Source: Mortierella alpina (Eukaryota; Mortierellomycota; Mortierellomycetes; Mortierellales; Mortierellaceae). Taken from it: DNA of 64,000 bases. The notes beneath the pieces are model-generated. The model was not told where the DNA came from and ran no database searches. It saw nothing but the letters and a program-made list of their open reading frames with translations. Made by a program: the position numbers and the translations under genes. Location of the stretch: assembly GCA_029449245.1 (NCBI GenBank), contig JANATF010000005.1:1488001-1552000 (forward strand). Reading direction: 5' to 3'. Of the stretch, positions 35,640-47,282 are shown in pieces (the stretch's first letter is position 1; every line of letters starts with the position of its first letter).

Positions 35640-36071
35640 GCCCTAGCTCCCCACTGTCATACAAGTAGTCTATAAAGAAGCCACCATATATTACGCTCTT
35701 GAACTATGACGTTCATCAGGTACATTCCATGCAAAAAAAGGGTACCGTAATTACAGAGAGCAACTTACAGTAGTTCGTTGTCTCTAATTCGTTGCAAGCA
35801 CATGAGTGGCCCGTTAGCGTAGAGTCAAGCTCCGTTCTTTTCATACCTCCCTGTTTTTTTTGGGTGATGCTTTTGTTCATGTCCTCTCTCTCTCTCTCTC
35901 CCTTTGTAACACTCCTGGCCCTTTTCCTCACTCTTTCCTCTGCTGACTCTACTTCGTACCCACTTTTTTTTTTCACGCACGTCAGTTACACATACAATTG
36001 CCTTTCGGGACCTTGTCCACTTTCACAAACATAGCACACGCTGGAACTGGGTCACGCACAAGTGGGCAACA
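35640..36071. other. Intergenic region TLC2-tetraspanin
   Basis: 432 bp, no gene seen. It includes a TC microsatellite (35883-35902) and a long T-rich stretch upstream of the tetraspanin ATG. Confidence 0.5.
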
Positions 36072-37267
36072 ATGTCGACACTACGAAAACTTCAGAGATA
36101 CTACTTTTTTTTCATCACCATTTACTTGGTCACCGGCATTGGAGCCTTGGTCATGGGCACCATGTGGCTACAGCAATCGGTCGAAGGTGCACCTCGAGAG
36201 GCTGTCATTTCACGCTCAATTGAAAAGGGTAATTGGCAATCTGTATTTGCATCAACACAAAGAACGCATTCAGCCATCAAGAACTCGCAGGACTTCCTCA
36301 ACCACGGCATGGACTAAAAAAAACAAACTGCATTGACTGATGAGGAGGTTAGCAATGCACCTCTGTTTTTTTTGGCCAGCACGGCATTGTGTTCTCTCTG
36401 GTCAGGCGGAGCAGGACAAGGCCCGTTCGCATTTTTGATGCAGCGCGTCTCAGGGGCGATGGTCCGCTGCAATTCTTTATTCTCCTTAAAGTTTGAAACC
36501 TGTGCTGACACGGACACCCAACTCTTTGTTCTCTATCACTCCTTCTCCCCTCTCCAACCCCTGGATCGCACCCTCATCCACCATGGTGCTAAATAAGCTG
36601 GCACGTTCATCGGAGCATTCGTGGCGGCAACAGCAGTGGTCGGATTCGTAGGTGGCATCGCTCCCGTCAGGCGCAAGCCGTTCTTGGTTGCATTTGCCTG
36701 GCTTATCATCGCAGCCATGATCGCAGAGCTGGCACTCGGTGGTGTCATTTGGTTCAAGACCTTACGGATGCGTAGTCTCTTTGAGACTCAATGGCTTACA
36801 TGGTCCAACTCACTCAAGATCGCCTTTCAGGACATGGTAAACTACCTTCGTCATCCCTTTCTCTCTCTTCCCACTCTCTTTTTTCTCACTCTCGCGTTCT
36901 TTCTCTTGTCACTCGTCTTTTGTTGTTGCTACGACTCATTATTGTTTCCTTTCTTTTGCTCGAATCGGCTATCGAATAGACCAGTCTATCAGGATATGAT
37001 CAATGCTGTGGATACCAGGACGGAGAGCAAATTGTTCAATCCGGTGCCTGCGCTGCAACACCGACACTCCTTCCAGGATGCGAGGAGAAGGTATCAGCCT
37101 TCGCGGACAGTTATCTGCGCAAGCTATACACCTCGCTTTTCGGCTTCACGGTCGTGAATGTGGTCTGTTTCGTGAGCACCATCATCTTGCTCCAGGCCCG
37201 TAATGACGAGGAACGATATATCAGGATCGGAAGAAAGGAAGGCAGGACCTACAAGAACTCGATCTAA
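36072..37267 (+). CDS. Tetraspanin
   Basis: Three exons (36072-36228, 36598-36836, 36980-37267) give about 227 residues. TM1 is FFFITIYLVTGIGALVMGTM. A short first loop is followed by TM2 (FIGAFVAATAVVGFVGG) and TM3 (FLVAFAWLIIAAMIAELALGGVIW). The large extracellular loop carries the tetraspanin hallmark Cys141-Cys142-Gly143 plus Cys156 and Cys166, a four-cysteine loop. TM4 (TVVNVVCFVSTIILL) and a short basic tail follow. Fungal tetraspanins such as Pls1 organise membrane microdomains and in some species act with Nox2; a NoxR-like gene lies 18 kb away but linkage of function is not shown. An AATAAA occurs at 37324. Confidence 0.85.
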
Positions 37268-37323
37268 ACACCAAAGTCGAATATCTATCTATTCTTACTC
37301 TTTTTGCTGTAATACAACGTCAT

Positions 37324-37329
37324 AATAAA
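37324..37329 (+). terminator. Poly(A) signal of the tetraspanin gene
   Basis: AATAAA 57 nt after the stop codon, 68 bp before the convergent cyclin C stop codon. Confidence 0.6.
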
Positions 37330-37396
37330 TGACACAGAGGGCCTTTTCATTGCTGGATACCACAGGGAGGTAGGGCGTTAGTTTATATTTTAATTT

Positions 37397-39183
37397 TTAT
37401 TGTGATGACTGAGATGGTTGCTGTGGTGTAGCCGGCGTTGCTGGTCGACTGGGCCTCTTGAGTGCTTGTATCATAGCCGGCACGCTTTCTTCGTTGTAAT
37501 CCTTCCAGATGCCATACAGCGAGAGCATCTCCTGAGTGATTTCGATAATCTGAAAGATTGTACAAACCACAAGAAAAGAAAAAAAAACCATTAGTAATAT
37601 CCCGAGGGGGTTTGATGGGAAAGGCGATAGCCGTTCTGTTTTTTTTTCTTGCGTTGTTTCCCCTTGTTTTTTTTACCTCTTCCATTTCTACGTTCAAGTC
37701 TGCAAACCATTGAACCATGTCCTTATTGTTGATCCCATGTCCCTCCATATTGGGCGTATGATGATGGGAATGAAGTCCTTTTTTGGAGGCCATGCTATGT
37801 AGTTGGGCGTGCAGGTGGGCACTACTATGGGTATGTGGGGTCATGCTGTTGCCTCCGCCGCTGTCGTCGGTGCTGCTGATGTTGGGATTAGTGCTGTTGC
37901 TACCTCCATCCGTAAAGCGCTCTGCATGTACGACACAGATAATGTACAGTGCCGCCAGGGCAATCATGTGAGGCGCGTAGAGTAGACACACGTCTGTCCT
38001 GTACGAATCGTTCAACACAAACCTATGCAAGAGGAGAGGACGAAGGAAGAAATATGGAGCGTCATGACAGGTATTAGCTATAAGCGCTTGTCCTACGTGT
38101 CATCTATGGGCTCAGATCCATTTGACAAGTAGGGGGGGGGGGGGGGGGGACAAACAAGATATCCCTACCATGCTGTCTGTAGATTCGACTCTTCCAATTT
38201 CAGATCCTTCGCGATCAGAGTCAGGTCCCGATATGGGTGGTATACAATCAAGTAAAACTCGAGCTCCTCCAGCAAGTAAAACTCAAATTCTGCCACCTTG
38301 GATGTGTCGTAATCAAATCCGCCGAGATCTATGTCAATAGGCAAGAAAGGTGAGATGTCAATTGAAGAGAGAATGACCATTTTTGGGACATAAGAGGCCA
38401 CCAAGACAAAAAATATGGCTTCCGTACTTGCAAGAGCGTGCTTCATTTCCGTGATGATGTGCTTGATGTGTTGCGGACACTCTTCAATCTTGCAGGCGAG
38501 ATATATACACGTTGCAGCGACAAGAGACGGGTCTGTTGTCCGAACACTATTCCTGATAGTCAGAAATAAAAGTTGCAGTTCAGCCGCAGTCAATGGTTAG
38601 TTTTCCGAGCATGGTGTCACCAGTTGTGGTAATCATACAATTGCTGGAACTGGCCAAGGCTGAGACGCACTTTGTGTAGAATCGCTTAAAATAGACGATT
38701 GCCGTTGCAACGACCTGCTGTCGGAACTGTAGCCGCTTTCCAATCTTTCCAATGACTAAAAGGAAAACGGATCGTGTTAGGTAAGGTCAGCAGGAAGATT
38801 GCAATACGCAAAAAAAATAGCGCTGCCCTCTGGCAGAACACACGCTTATAACTTACTATTATAGTACCACATCTTGATTTTGGTAAGGGTTGCAATATCA
38901 ACATACTCTAGGTCCTCCTTCATGGCCTCAGCCAAGCGCCTCCGATCTAGGATCCAATGTGTTCTATGGGGTTGGGCGCAGGTGAAGGCGTTAACGGAAC
39001 TGCTGAGCGTGGGAAATGACGCTTATCGAGATGCTGTTACCCCTCCTCTTTCGTTCCAACGAACTTCTTCCTCGACGAACTCGAGAATATGCCAAAGTGC
39101 AGCGTGGCCTGCTAGTACAAGGTTCCTGTTCCGAGAGCTGCTACAACTTACGCATGGGAGGATGTCCAAAAGTTGGCCGCCAT
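37397..39183 (-). CDS. SSN8: Cyclin C (Ssn8/Srb11), Mediator kinase-module cyclin
   Basis: Eight exons (39183-39152, 38963-38857, 38755-38671, 38552-38428, 38328-38169, 38022-37677, 37549-37397) were counted as seven coding segments and give about 335 residues. The start MAANFWTSSHA then THWILDRRRL is diagnostic of cyclin C. The cyclin box continues with GKRLQFRQQVVATAIVYFKRFYTK, DPSLVAATCIYLACKIEE and FYLLEELEFYLIVYHPYR, then LNDSYRTDVCLLYAPHMIALAALYI. A His/Ser/Asn-rich insertion of about 70 residues precedes DMVQWFADLNVEMEE. With Cdk8 it phosphorylates the polymerase II tail and transcription factors. A tract of 18 G lies in the intron at 38023-38168. Confidence 0.94.
38132..38149. repeat. 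Homopolymer of 18 G in a cyclin C intron
   Basis: Eighteen consecutive G on the plus strand (C on the cyclin C transcript), 19-36 nt after the 5' splice site of the intron 38023-38168. Confidence 0.9.
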
Positions 39184-39420
39184 GGGTCGATAACTGATGA
39201 GGTGTGATAAGGCTGCGGAGGAAAAGTGGCACTATCCGAAAGTATTGTCCGCCTTGTTCCACCGGCGCGATGGGAACTGGTGGAATGGATGGACCTGAGG
39301 AATCGGACTGAATGAAGAAAGGGTAAGTGAATGGAGTTGATGCGAAAGAATGCGTTCGTACAATGCAACAGTCAAATACTGTAGGCAGTAGTGATCATGT
39401 GATTTATTGTACGCGCGCGT

Positions 39421-41299
39421 CTAAAGGTCGTAGATCTCCGTGTACTTGGCGGTGAGGTATTGGACGTACAGGGAGCTGTCCAAAGACTTGCCCGTCAGGT
39501 TGTGGATGAGATCGTCGCCCGACTCCCTCAGGGAACCCTGCTTGTGAATGTTCTCGTTCAACCACTTCTTCAGCACGTGGAACTCGCCCTTTGCCAAATG
39601 CTCCTCCAAGTTAGGGATGGCCTGCTTGGCAGCGCCAAAGATCTGGACCGCATAGATAGAGCCCAAGGTGTATGTGGGGAAATAACCAATCAAGCCGAAA
39701 GCCCAGTGAGTGTCCTGCAAGCATCCAACGCGGTCCTCAGTCACATCAAGACCGAGGTACTCCTTCATCTTGGCGTTCCAGAGGTTGGGGATCTCATCGA
39801 CGGTGATGTCCCCCTCGACTAGAGACTTTTCGATTTCGTAGCGGAGGATGACGTGAAGAGGGTAAGTGACCTCGTCGGCTTCGACACGGATGAAGCCAGG
39901 CTCGACCCTGTTAAATGCGGTATACAATTGCTCGGGGCCAGTAGACTGGAGGTTCTGATGAGATGGCTCTTGGAACTGCTCCTTGAGCAATGGGAGAGCA
40001 TAGGTCCAGAACTGTCTGCTCAGGCCAACCATGCGCTCCCTAATTTGAGGAAGCAGTACAGTCAAAGTTGCGTCGGGGGTTAGTCTTGACATCGTAGCAA
40101 TTCAAATTCTCCGAGCAGACTCATCAATAAAAAAAAGCACACTAAAATCATACCAAAGCAAAGACTGCGACTCGTGGACTCCCAAGGAAAGGGCCTGAGA
40201 GACGGGAGTATCATAGTACTCTGGGTTGCGGCCCTGCTCATAAAGAGAGTGACCAGTCTCGTGGATGGTGCTGGTGAGGCCCTCCATCATATAGTTGGTA
40301 GTGTAGCGGGTGGTCATGCGGACATCGGTAGGGTGAGCGCCTCCAGTGAAGGGGTGGGTAGAAACATCAAGACGGCCAGCGTCAGTGTCGAATCCAATCT
40401 CCTTGGCGATGCGGTGCGAGTAGGCGGTCTGCTTCGCGACATCAAAGTCGCCTTGGAGGAAACTGTTGTCATGCTGGAAGTTCTTGGCCTTAATTTTAGC
40501 GATCAGAGGAACAATGTTCTTCTTCAAGTCATCGAACAGGAGTTGGAGGCGATCCTCCTTGAAACCAGGCTCGTACTCATCAAGCAGAGCCTGGTAGTAT
40601 CCTTTGTAGCACTTGTCATCATCTTTAAGGCCAAGACTGGCGCGGGCCTTCTCGTTGATCTTGCGAGCCTCCTCGCAGATACCACCCTTCATCTTGTACG
40701 CGACCTTCTCGCGGAGGGTTCGGATCTGCTCCTCAAGGAAAGGGGCAAACTTGGCAAAGTTGGATTCCTTACGAGCCTCGGCCCAAGCATTGCAAGACTT
40801 TGAGTTCAAGGATGCGATCGTCTTGACAAGGTCTGAGGGAAGCGAGGTGGCCTCCTTGATGGCTTTGCGAGAGAGGCGGATGTTGGCAATCTCATAGGGG
40901 TTCAACTCTGCGGACAAATCCTGGATGGTCTGGCGCTTCTCGAGCTCCTCAAGAATGGAGCCCAAAGCAGGCGCTGTCTTGAGGCCGTGAGTCAATCCGG
41001 CCAATGCGCTAACCTACGGAGAAGGCGACATGTTAGTTAAAGCGCTTTTAGGCCTTGACAGTATATGCCATGTGGACGGCCATGGTTATACAAAACTCAT
41101 ACTGTACCTGATCAGCGCGAGAGTCAGCAGCCTTGGGGGGCATCATGACCTCCTGGTCCCACTGGAGAAGACCGGAGGCTGCTTCAAGGTGGCTGATTTC
41201 TTTGACGCGGACGATGAGCTGGTCGTAGAGCGAGCGGACGGACTCGGTGCTCAGTTCGGCGGAAGTCTTGGCAAGGACGGTCATGGTAGCTCTAAGCAT
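39421..41299 (-). CDS. M32 family metallocarboxypeptidase (Taq carboxypeptidase type)
   Basis: Three exons (41299-41108, 41013-40154, 40039-39421) give about 556 residues, close to the usual 500 of family M32. The zinc-binding HETGH motif sits at about 315-319, and HESQSLLWE supplies the downstream glutamate ligand (Glu345). Other family blocks include SGLLQWDQEVMMPPKA near the N-terminus, HPFTGGAHPTDVRMTTRY, and GYFPTYTLGSIYAVQIF. These enzymes trim basic and other C-terminal residues; they are widespread in bacteria and archaea but patchy in eukaryotes. No secretion signal is visible, so it is probably cytosolic. The second Met (41284) is a possible start. A TATAAATA box at 41437-41444 lies upstream on this strand. 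Confidence 0.93.
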
Positions 41300-41436
41300 G
41301 CACTGTGAAGAGAAGGATATAGAAATGGGTCTGCCTGGTGAGTTGCTGATGAGCAGGAGAGGCAGAGACGAGGGAATGCAGGTTGGGGGAATGAAGAGCA
41401 GAAGGATTAGGCCGAGATGGGCACATACGGGCGAAT

Positions 41437-41444
41437 ATTTATAG
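41437..41444 (-). promoter_or_regulatory. TATA box of the M32 carboxypeptidase gene
   Basis: TATAAATA on the minus strand, about 138 nt upstream of the start at 41299. Good match to the consensus. Confidence 0.55.
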
Positions 41445-41936
41445 TCCGAGGGACAGCAGGGTCAGGCAGCAGAGTTCAGGCACAGGGCCGAGGACTGGCG
41501 AGCACGGGCAAGAGTGTGGGAAGATCAAAGTGCGCGCCAAGGCGTGTGAGTGGAAGGACAGGCGAGTGCAGCGTGTGTGGTGAGGGTGTTTGCTTGTTTG
41601 TGTCCAGGGATGGAAATGTGTCGAGTGCTCACCCGACAACGAGGAGAACGAGGAGCGAGTGGGAAAGCAGGCCAGCCAATGGGAAGGCCGCCAGGGCCAG
41701 CACTCTGTCTCCGCTGCTCGCAACTTCGCACACATATATGGAAAGGAGAGCAAAGCAGAACAAACAAGGGTGCCATCCACCGTCGGGCGTGGGCGCACTC
41801 CTTGCTATCTATATATTCCATGCCGACGAGCCTAAGGGCAGGCCCTTGCTACGGAGTAATCGTAATCTCGCCGGTCCAGCACCATAGTCGACGCGTATCT
41901 CTTGGCAGCCGGCTCATCCCCACAAATGCGGCATAG

Positions 41937-41958
41937 TCTAGGCGCGCTTTCGCCTAGA
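41937..41958. repeat. 8-bp perfect inverted repeat
   Basis: Arms TCTAGGCG (41937-41944) and CGCCTAGA (41951-41958) separated by six bases. They could form a short hairpin or bind a dimeric protein. Confidence 0.75.
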
Positions 41959-42025
41959 GCGAGCGCACTGCGCATCCCAAACACTTTCTGCAGTCCAGTG
42001 CCAAGAAGGTGCGCCAGTGTACCCG

Positions 42026-42073
42026 TTTGCATGCTTGCAGCGAGGCATAGATAGTACGCTGCAAGCATGCAAA
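42026..42073. repeat. 17-bp perfect inverted repeat
   Basis: Left arm 42026-42042 (TTTGCATGCTTGCAGCG) is the exact reverse complement of right arm 42057-42073, with a 14-nt spacer. It lies 208 bp upstream of the DUF2039 start codon. Confidence 0.85.
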
Positions 42074-42280
42074 GCGGCTACTCTGAAAGGACTAGAAGTG
42101 ACTGTTTCTCATATCACAACAAACATCATACGGTAAGAGAAAAAGAAAAAGAAAAAAAAAAGACGTCCCCGCAGTTCACCTCATTAACCCTCCAGAACTC
42201 CTTCAACCCATCGCCTCTCTACATTCACCCAATCTCCTTCCTCCCTTCCCCCACGCCTTGCAGAAGAGAGATATATCCCC

Positions 42281-42982
42281 ATGAGCGAAGTCTACGAGTC
42301 TAACAAGGCGTCGTCCCGTAAGGGTAACACCAAGAAGCAAGGACAGGCCCACAAGAACACCTATGCTTTCCACGCCAACAAGAGCTCAAAGATCACAAAG
42401 AGGATTGCTTCTATGCCTGTCGGAGGCCTCTGCGCAAAGTGTGTCGATGTCATCATGTGGCGCAAGAAGTTCAAGAAGTACAAGCCCTTGACCACCATGA
42501 AGAAGTGGTATGTTTTTTTCTCTCTGCCAGAAGATGAAAGGACGATAGGGCGAATAGAATATGCACACAATGTTGGAGGAGACAGTCGACACGAACTAAT
42601 AACCCGTATTATTTGTTCGTTCATACCTTGCGATATTAGTGTCTGCTGCGAGCAAAAGGCAATCAGGGACGCATACCATGTGATGTGCAACAAGTGTGCA
42701 GGAGAGAAGAACGTCTGTGCAAAGTGCTTAGAGTCCAGAGAAATTTTGCCAACAAACATCAAGACAGAGAAGGAGATCATTCAGGAACAGGTTGAGCTCG
42801 AGAGACTGCTGAGTGGCATGAGCGAGCGCGAGCGCAGGAGCTACCTTCGCCAGATGGAGCGCAAGAGCAAGAATGGCGAGGGCGATGAGGAGGACTCGGA
42901 CGAAGAGGATGGAAAGGACGGCTCCGATGATGACGAGGAAGATAGCGAGGACGATGAAGACGAGAGCGAGGATGAGAAGTAG
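42281..42982 (+). CDS. C9orf85/DUF2039-family zinc-binding protein
   Basis: Two exons (42281-42507, 42640-42982) give 189 residues. The first half matches the C9orf85 family: QAHKNTYAFHANK, GGLCAKCVDVIMWRKKFKKYKPL then Cys, then YHVMCNKCAGEKNVCAKC, so several CxxC pairs form likely zinc sites. After the domain comes a charged helical stretch (ERLLSGMSERERRSYLRQM) and a poly-acidic tail of about 40 residues (DEED, DDDEED). The family is conserved from fungi to humans with no agreed function. Pairing of an acidic tail with zinc ribbons suggests protein or ribosome contacts, which is inference. Confidence 0.88.
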   Translation: MSEVYESNKASSRKGNTKKQGQAHKNTYAFHANKSSKITKRIASMPVGGLCAKCVDVIMWRKKFKKYKPLTTMKKWYVFFSLPEDERTIGRIEYAHNVGGDSRHELITRIICSFIPCDISVCCEQKAIRDAYHVMCNKCAGEKNVCAKCLESREILPTNIKTEKEIIQEQVELERLLSGMSERERRSYLRQMERKSKNGEGDEEDSDEEDGKDGSDDDEEDSEDDEDESEDEK

Positions 42983-43125
42983 AGGTCAAAAAAAGGAAAC
43001 GGAGACAGTTGCATCCAACATCCAACAAAGAAACGTTTCCTGTCAGCATCCATGATATCAACAACGATTATTCGGGCACAGCAAAACGTACGCCCACCAA
43101 TTGTAATATTAAAGTGTTTGTTTTT

Positions 43126-44389
43126 TTAGCCGCAACTGGGCTCGACAATGCTAGCTAGAGCTGCCTCTGACCCCTCTGAGCTGATGGAAAAGTCAACCCC
43201 ATCCATAAGTGCAGCATGGCCACCGTCATCGTATTGGAGCTTCGACACCCTGGGCTTCTCTGCCCTGATTTTGAGCACCTTCTCCTTGGCGTCCTTTGCT
43301 GTCTTACCACCCAAAGGTCCCTTCTTCTCTGCAGACTTTGCCCTCAATGGGATGAACGTTGGTGTCTCGCCTATTCGGAGCAGTGGGTTCATAGCAAACG
43401 TTCCCCCTCGGCCGCCATGTTTGTTGCCACCACTGACACTGGTCGATTTCGCCTCATCAAATTTGCTTACAGGCTCTGGAACGGCGTCATCGTCCTCCTC
43501 CTCTACCTGGGTGGTCGCTGCCGCCTCGACAACAACGCGTCGATTGACAACGTCAATTGTCATGACCTTTGCTCTTTGATATCCGCTCGCTGCCGCGGTT
43601 ACCTTGTCCAAGTTCTCTCTAGCTTTGACGGCCTGGTTCTGTCTCTCCTCCTCTGTCAACCAAAGGTTGGGCCGATCGCCTGGCAGGACAAAATCCGTTG
43701 CCTGATCAATGACATGCGACCGCTTCGCACTGGTTCGATCATACTCGAGCAACTTTTCCTTGTGAGCCTGCGCCAGTGAAGCCTTCTTGGCCTCCTCAAG
43801 TTCCTCCTCCTCCGTCATGGCACCTGATCCATCGAGTCCAACCCACCCTCCAGCGTTTCCTGTCGTCGACGATAATCCTCCGTTGAGCTTACTTGCGTAT
43901 CCAGATGTGCTGACCGCTGTTGCTTTGGCACGACGCTTGGAAGTAGCCATTTGCTGTTGCTTGGCCAGTGCTGCCTTCTCCCGCTTCAGCTCGAGGACCA
44001 TGGCTTGCTGTTGGTCGATCGATACGACGGGATTTCCGCAGTATGTGCAAGGACCTGGACCTTCGAGAGCACAAATGATTTTGCCGCAGCTGAGGCAGTT
44101 GGGCGCAAAGACGTTCAGTTTGTGCTTCGTCGCTGTACGACAGCGAGCGAGCGAGAGAGAGAGGAGGGTGAGTGATCTTGTTAGGGGTGCTTGTCGACTG
44201 CGTCTGCTTGAACTGCGGAAAAGTTCTCGTGTTCCGCAAAAACTTACCGAGGCAATAGCATGGCTTGCGCTCTTTGGCGGCATTGGCTGATTCAGTTGCA
44301 AGGTCGATGGCGCGGATCGCCTTTTCCAGCTCTGAGAGCGGCTCTGCTGCGGCCTTTTTTGCCAGCTTTTTCTGCCGATTGTTGGACAT
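43126..44389 (-). CDS. RQT4: RQT4/TRIP4 (ASC-1) zf-C2HC5 protein
   Basis: Two exons (44389-44248, 44132-43126) give 382 residues. The zf-C2HC5 domain has Cys44, Cys46, His51, Cys60, Cys63, Cys68, Cys76 and Cys79 (CLSCGKIICALEGPGPCTYCG core), as in human TRIP4/ASC-1 and yeast Rqt4. Coiled, Lys/Glu-rich sequence follows, and PLLRIGETPTFIPLRAKSA near the C-terminus. No ASCH domain is present, so it resembles the short fungal form. In yeast Rqt4 works with Slh1/Rqt2 and Cue3 in the RQC-trigger complex that splits collided ribosomes. Ends 143 bp from the convergent DUF2039 stop codon. Confidence 0.88.
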
Positions 44390-44844
44390 GGCGTGTGCTG
44401 AGAATGAATGCAGAGATGTCTTTGAGAACAAGGCGCGATGGAGAGGATGAAAGAGAAAGAGAGATATATGAGCTAACTCGACAAGGAGAGGCAAAAAGAG
44501 GACGAGGAAGCAGTGATATGCAAGTGGTCTGTTGTAGGTTACGACAAGGTGCTGATGAGGACATGCCTGCGCTGGAGGCGTTGGACTTTGGACTTTGCGG
44601 TTGTGGCTTGAAACACGAAGCGCAACTCTAAAGTGTTGTCGCACTCGCCCAAGGTCATGAAGTCCGAAGTTTTTTTTTTCTGCTTTTTGAATCACCTGCA
44701 CACACACCTCCATTACACTCGCTATACGCACTACGTGTGCTTTTCTCTGGAAGTAAAGATTACCACAATAGAGTCTTCAACAACCACGGATCCACTAGAA
44801 CCCAAACCCTCTCTTTTGTACCGCACACCTCCCCAACACAGACC
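44390..44844. promoter_or_regulatory. Divergent promoter RQT4-HST2
   Basis: 455 bp separate the two start codons. A purine-rich block (44410-44520) lies upstream of RQT4 and a CA/CT-rich leader upstream of HST2. No gene seen. Confidence 0.45.
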
Positions 44845-46944
<2,100 letters not shown>

Positions 46945-47282
46945 CGCCAGCACCGATTCCAACCTTTAAGAAAATAAATATAAAAAACAAATGTCCAACT
47001 TTTTTTGTGAAAGCTTTATGATACATAGACTACATGTGAAGGCGAGGGGGAAAGTGTGGTTATGCGTGGCGAGCCAAAATGCCGCTTATGAAGACCGCCA
47101 AGGAGCGCAGCAGTGTCCACGCTAGGAGTTGAAGGGCAAGTCGTGAAAAAATATGAGAGCATGAGAAAACGAAATATGTAGAGTTTGTCAAGTCTTGAGT
47201 GGGATCCAAAGTCGCCGACCGAGACTGGGGAACGGCAGGGGAGGTTCCAAAACGGCGGGACAACCAAGATGCCCGTCCGTAT
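46945..47282. other. Convergent 3' region HST2 and GDS1-APSES gene
   Basis: 338 bp between convergent genes. AATAAA at 46973-46978 serves HST2. No gene seen. Confidence 0.5.
46973..46978 (+). terminator. Poly(A) signal of HST2
   Basis: AATAAA 29 nt after the HST2 stop in an A-rich patch, in the convergent 3' region. Confidence 0.55.

Larger units (their letters stand above)
41300..42280. other. Divergent intergenic region with two inverted repeats
   Basis: 981 bp between the divergent M32 and DUF2039 genes, no gene seen. It includes the M32 TATA box, a GC-rich run, and two perfect inverted repeats at 41937-41958 and 42026-42073. Confidence 0.6.
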
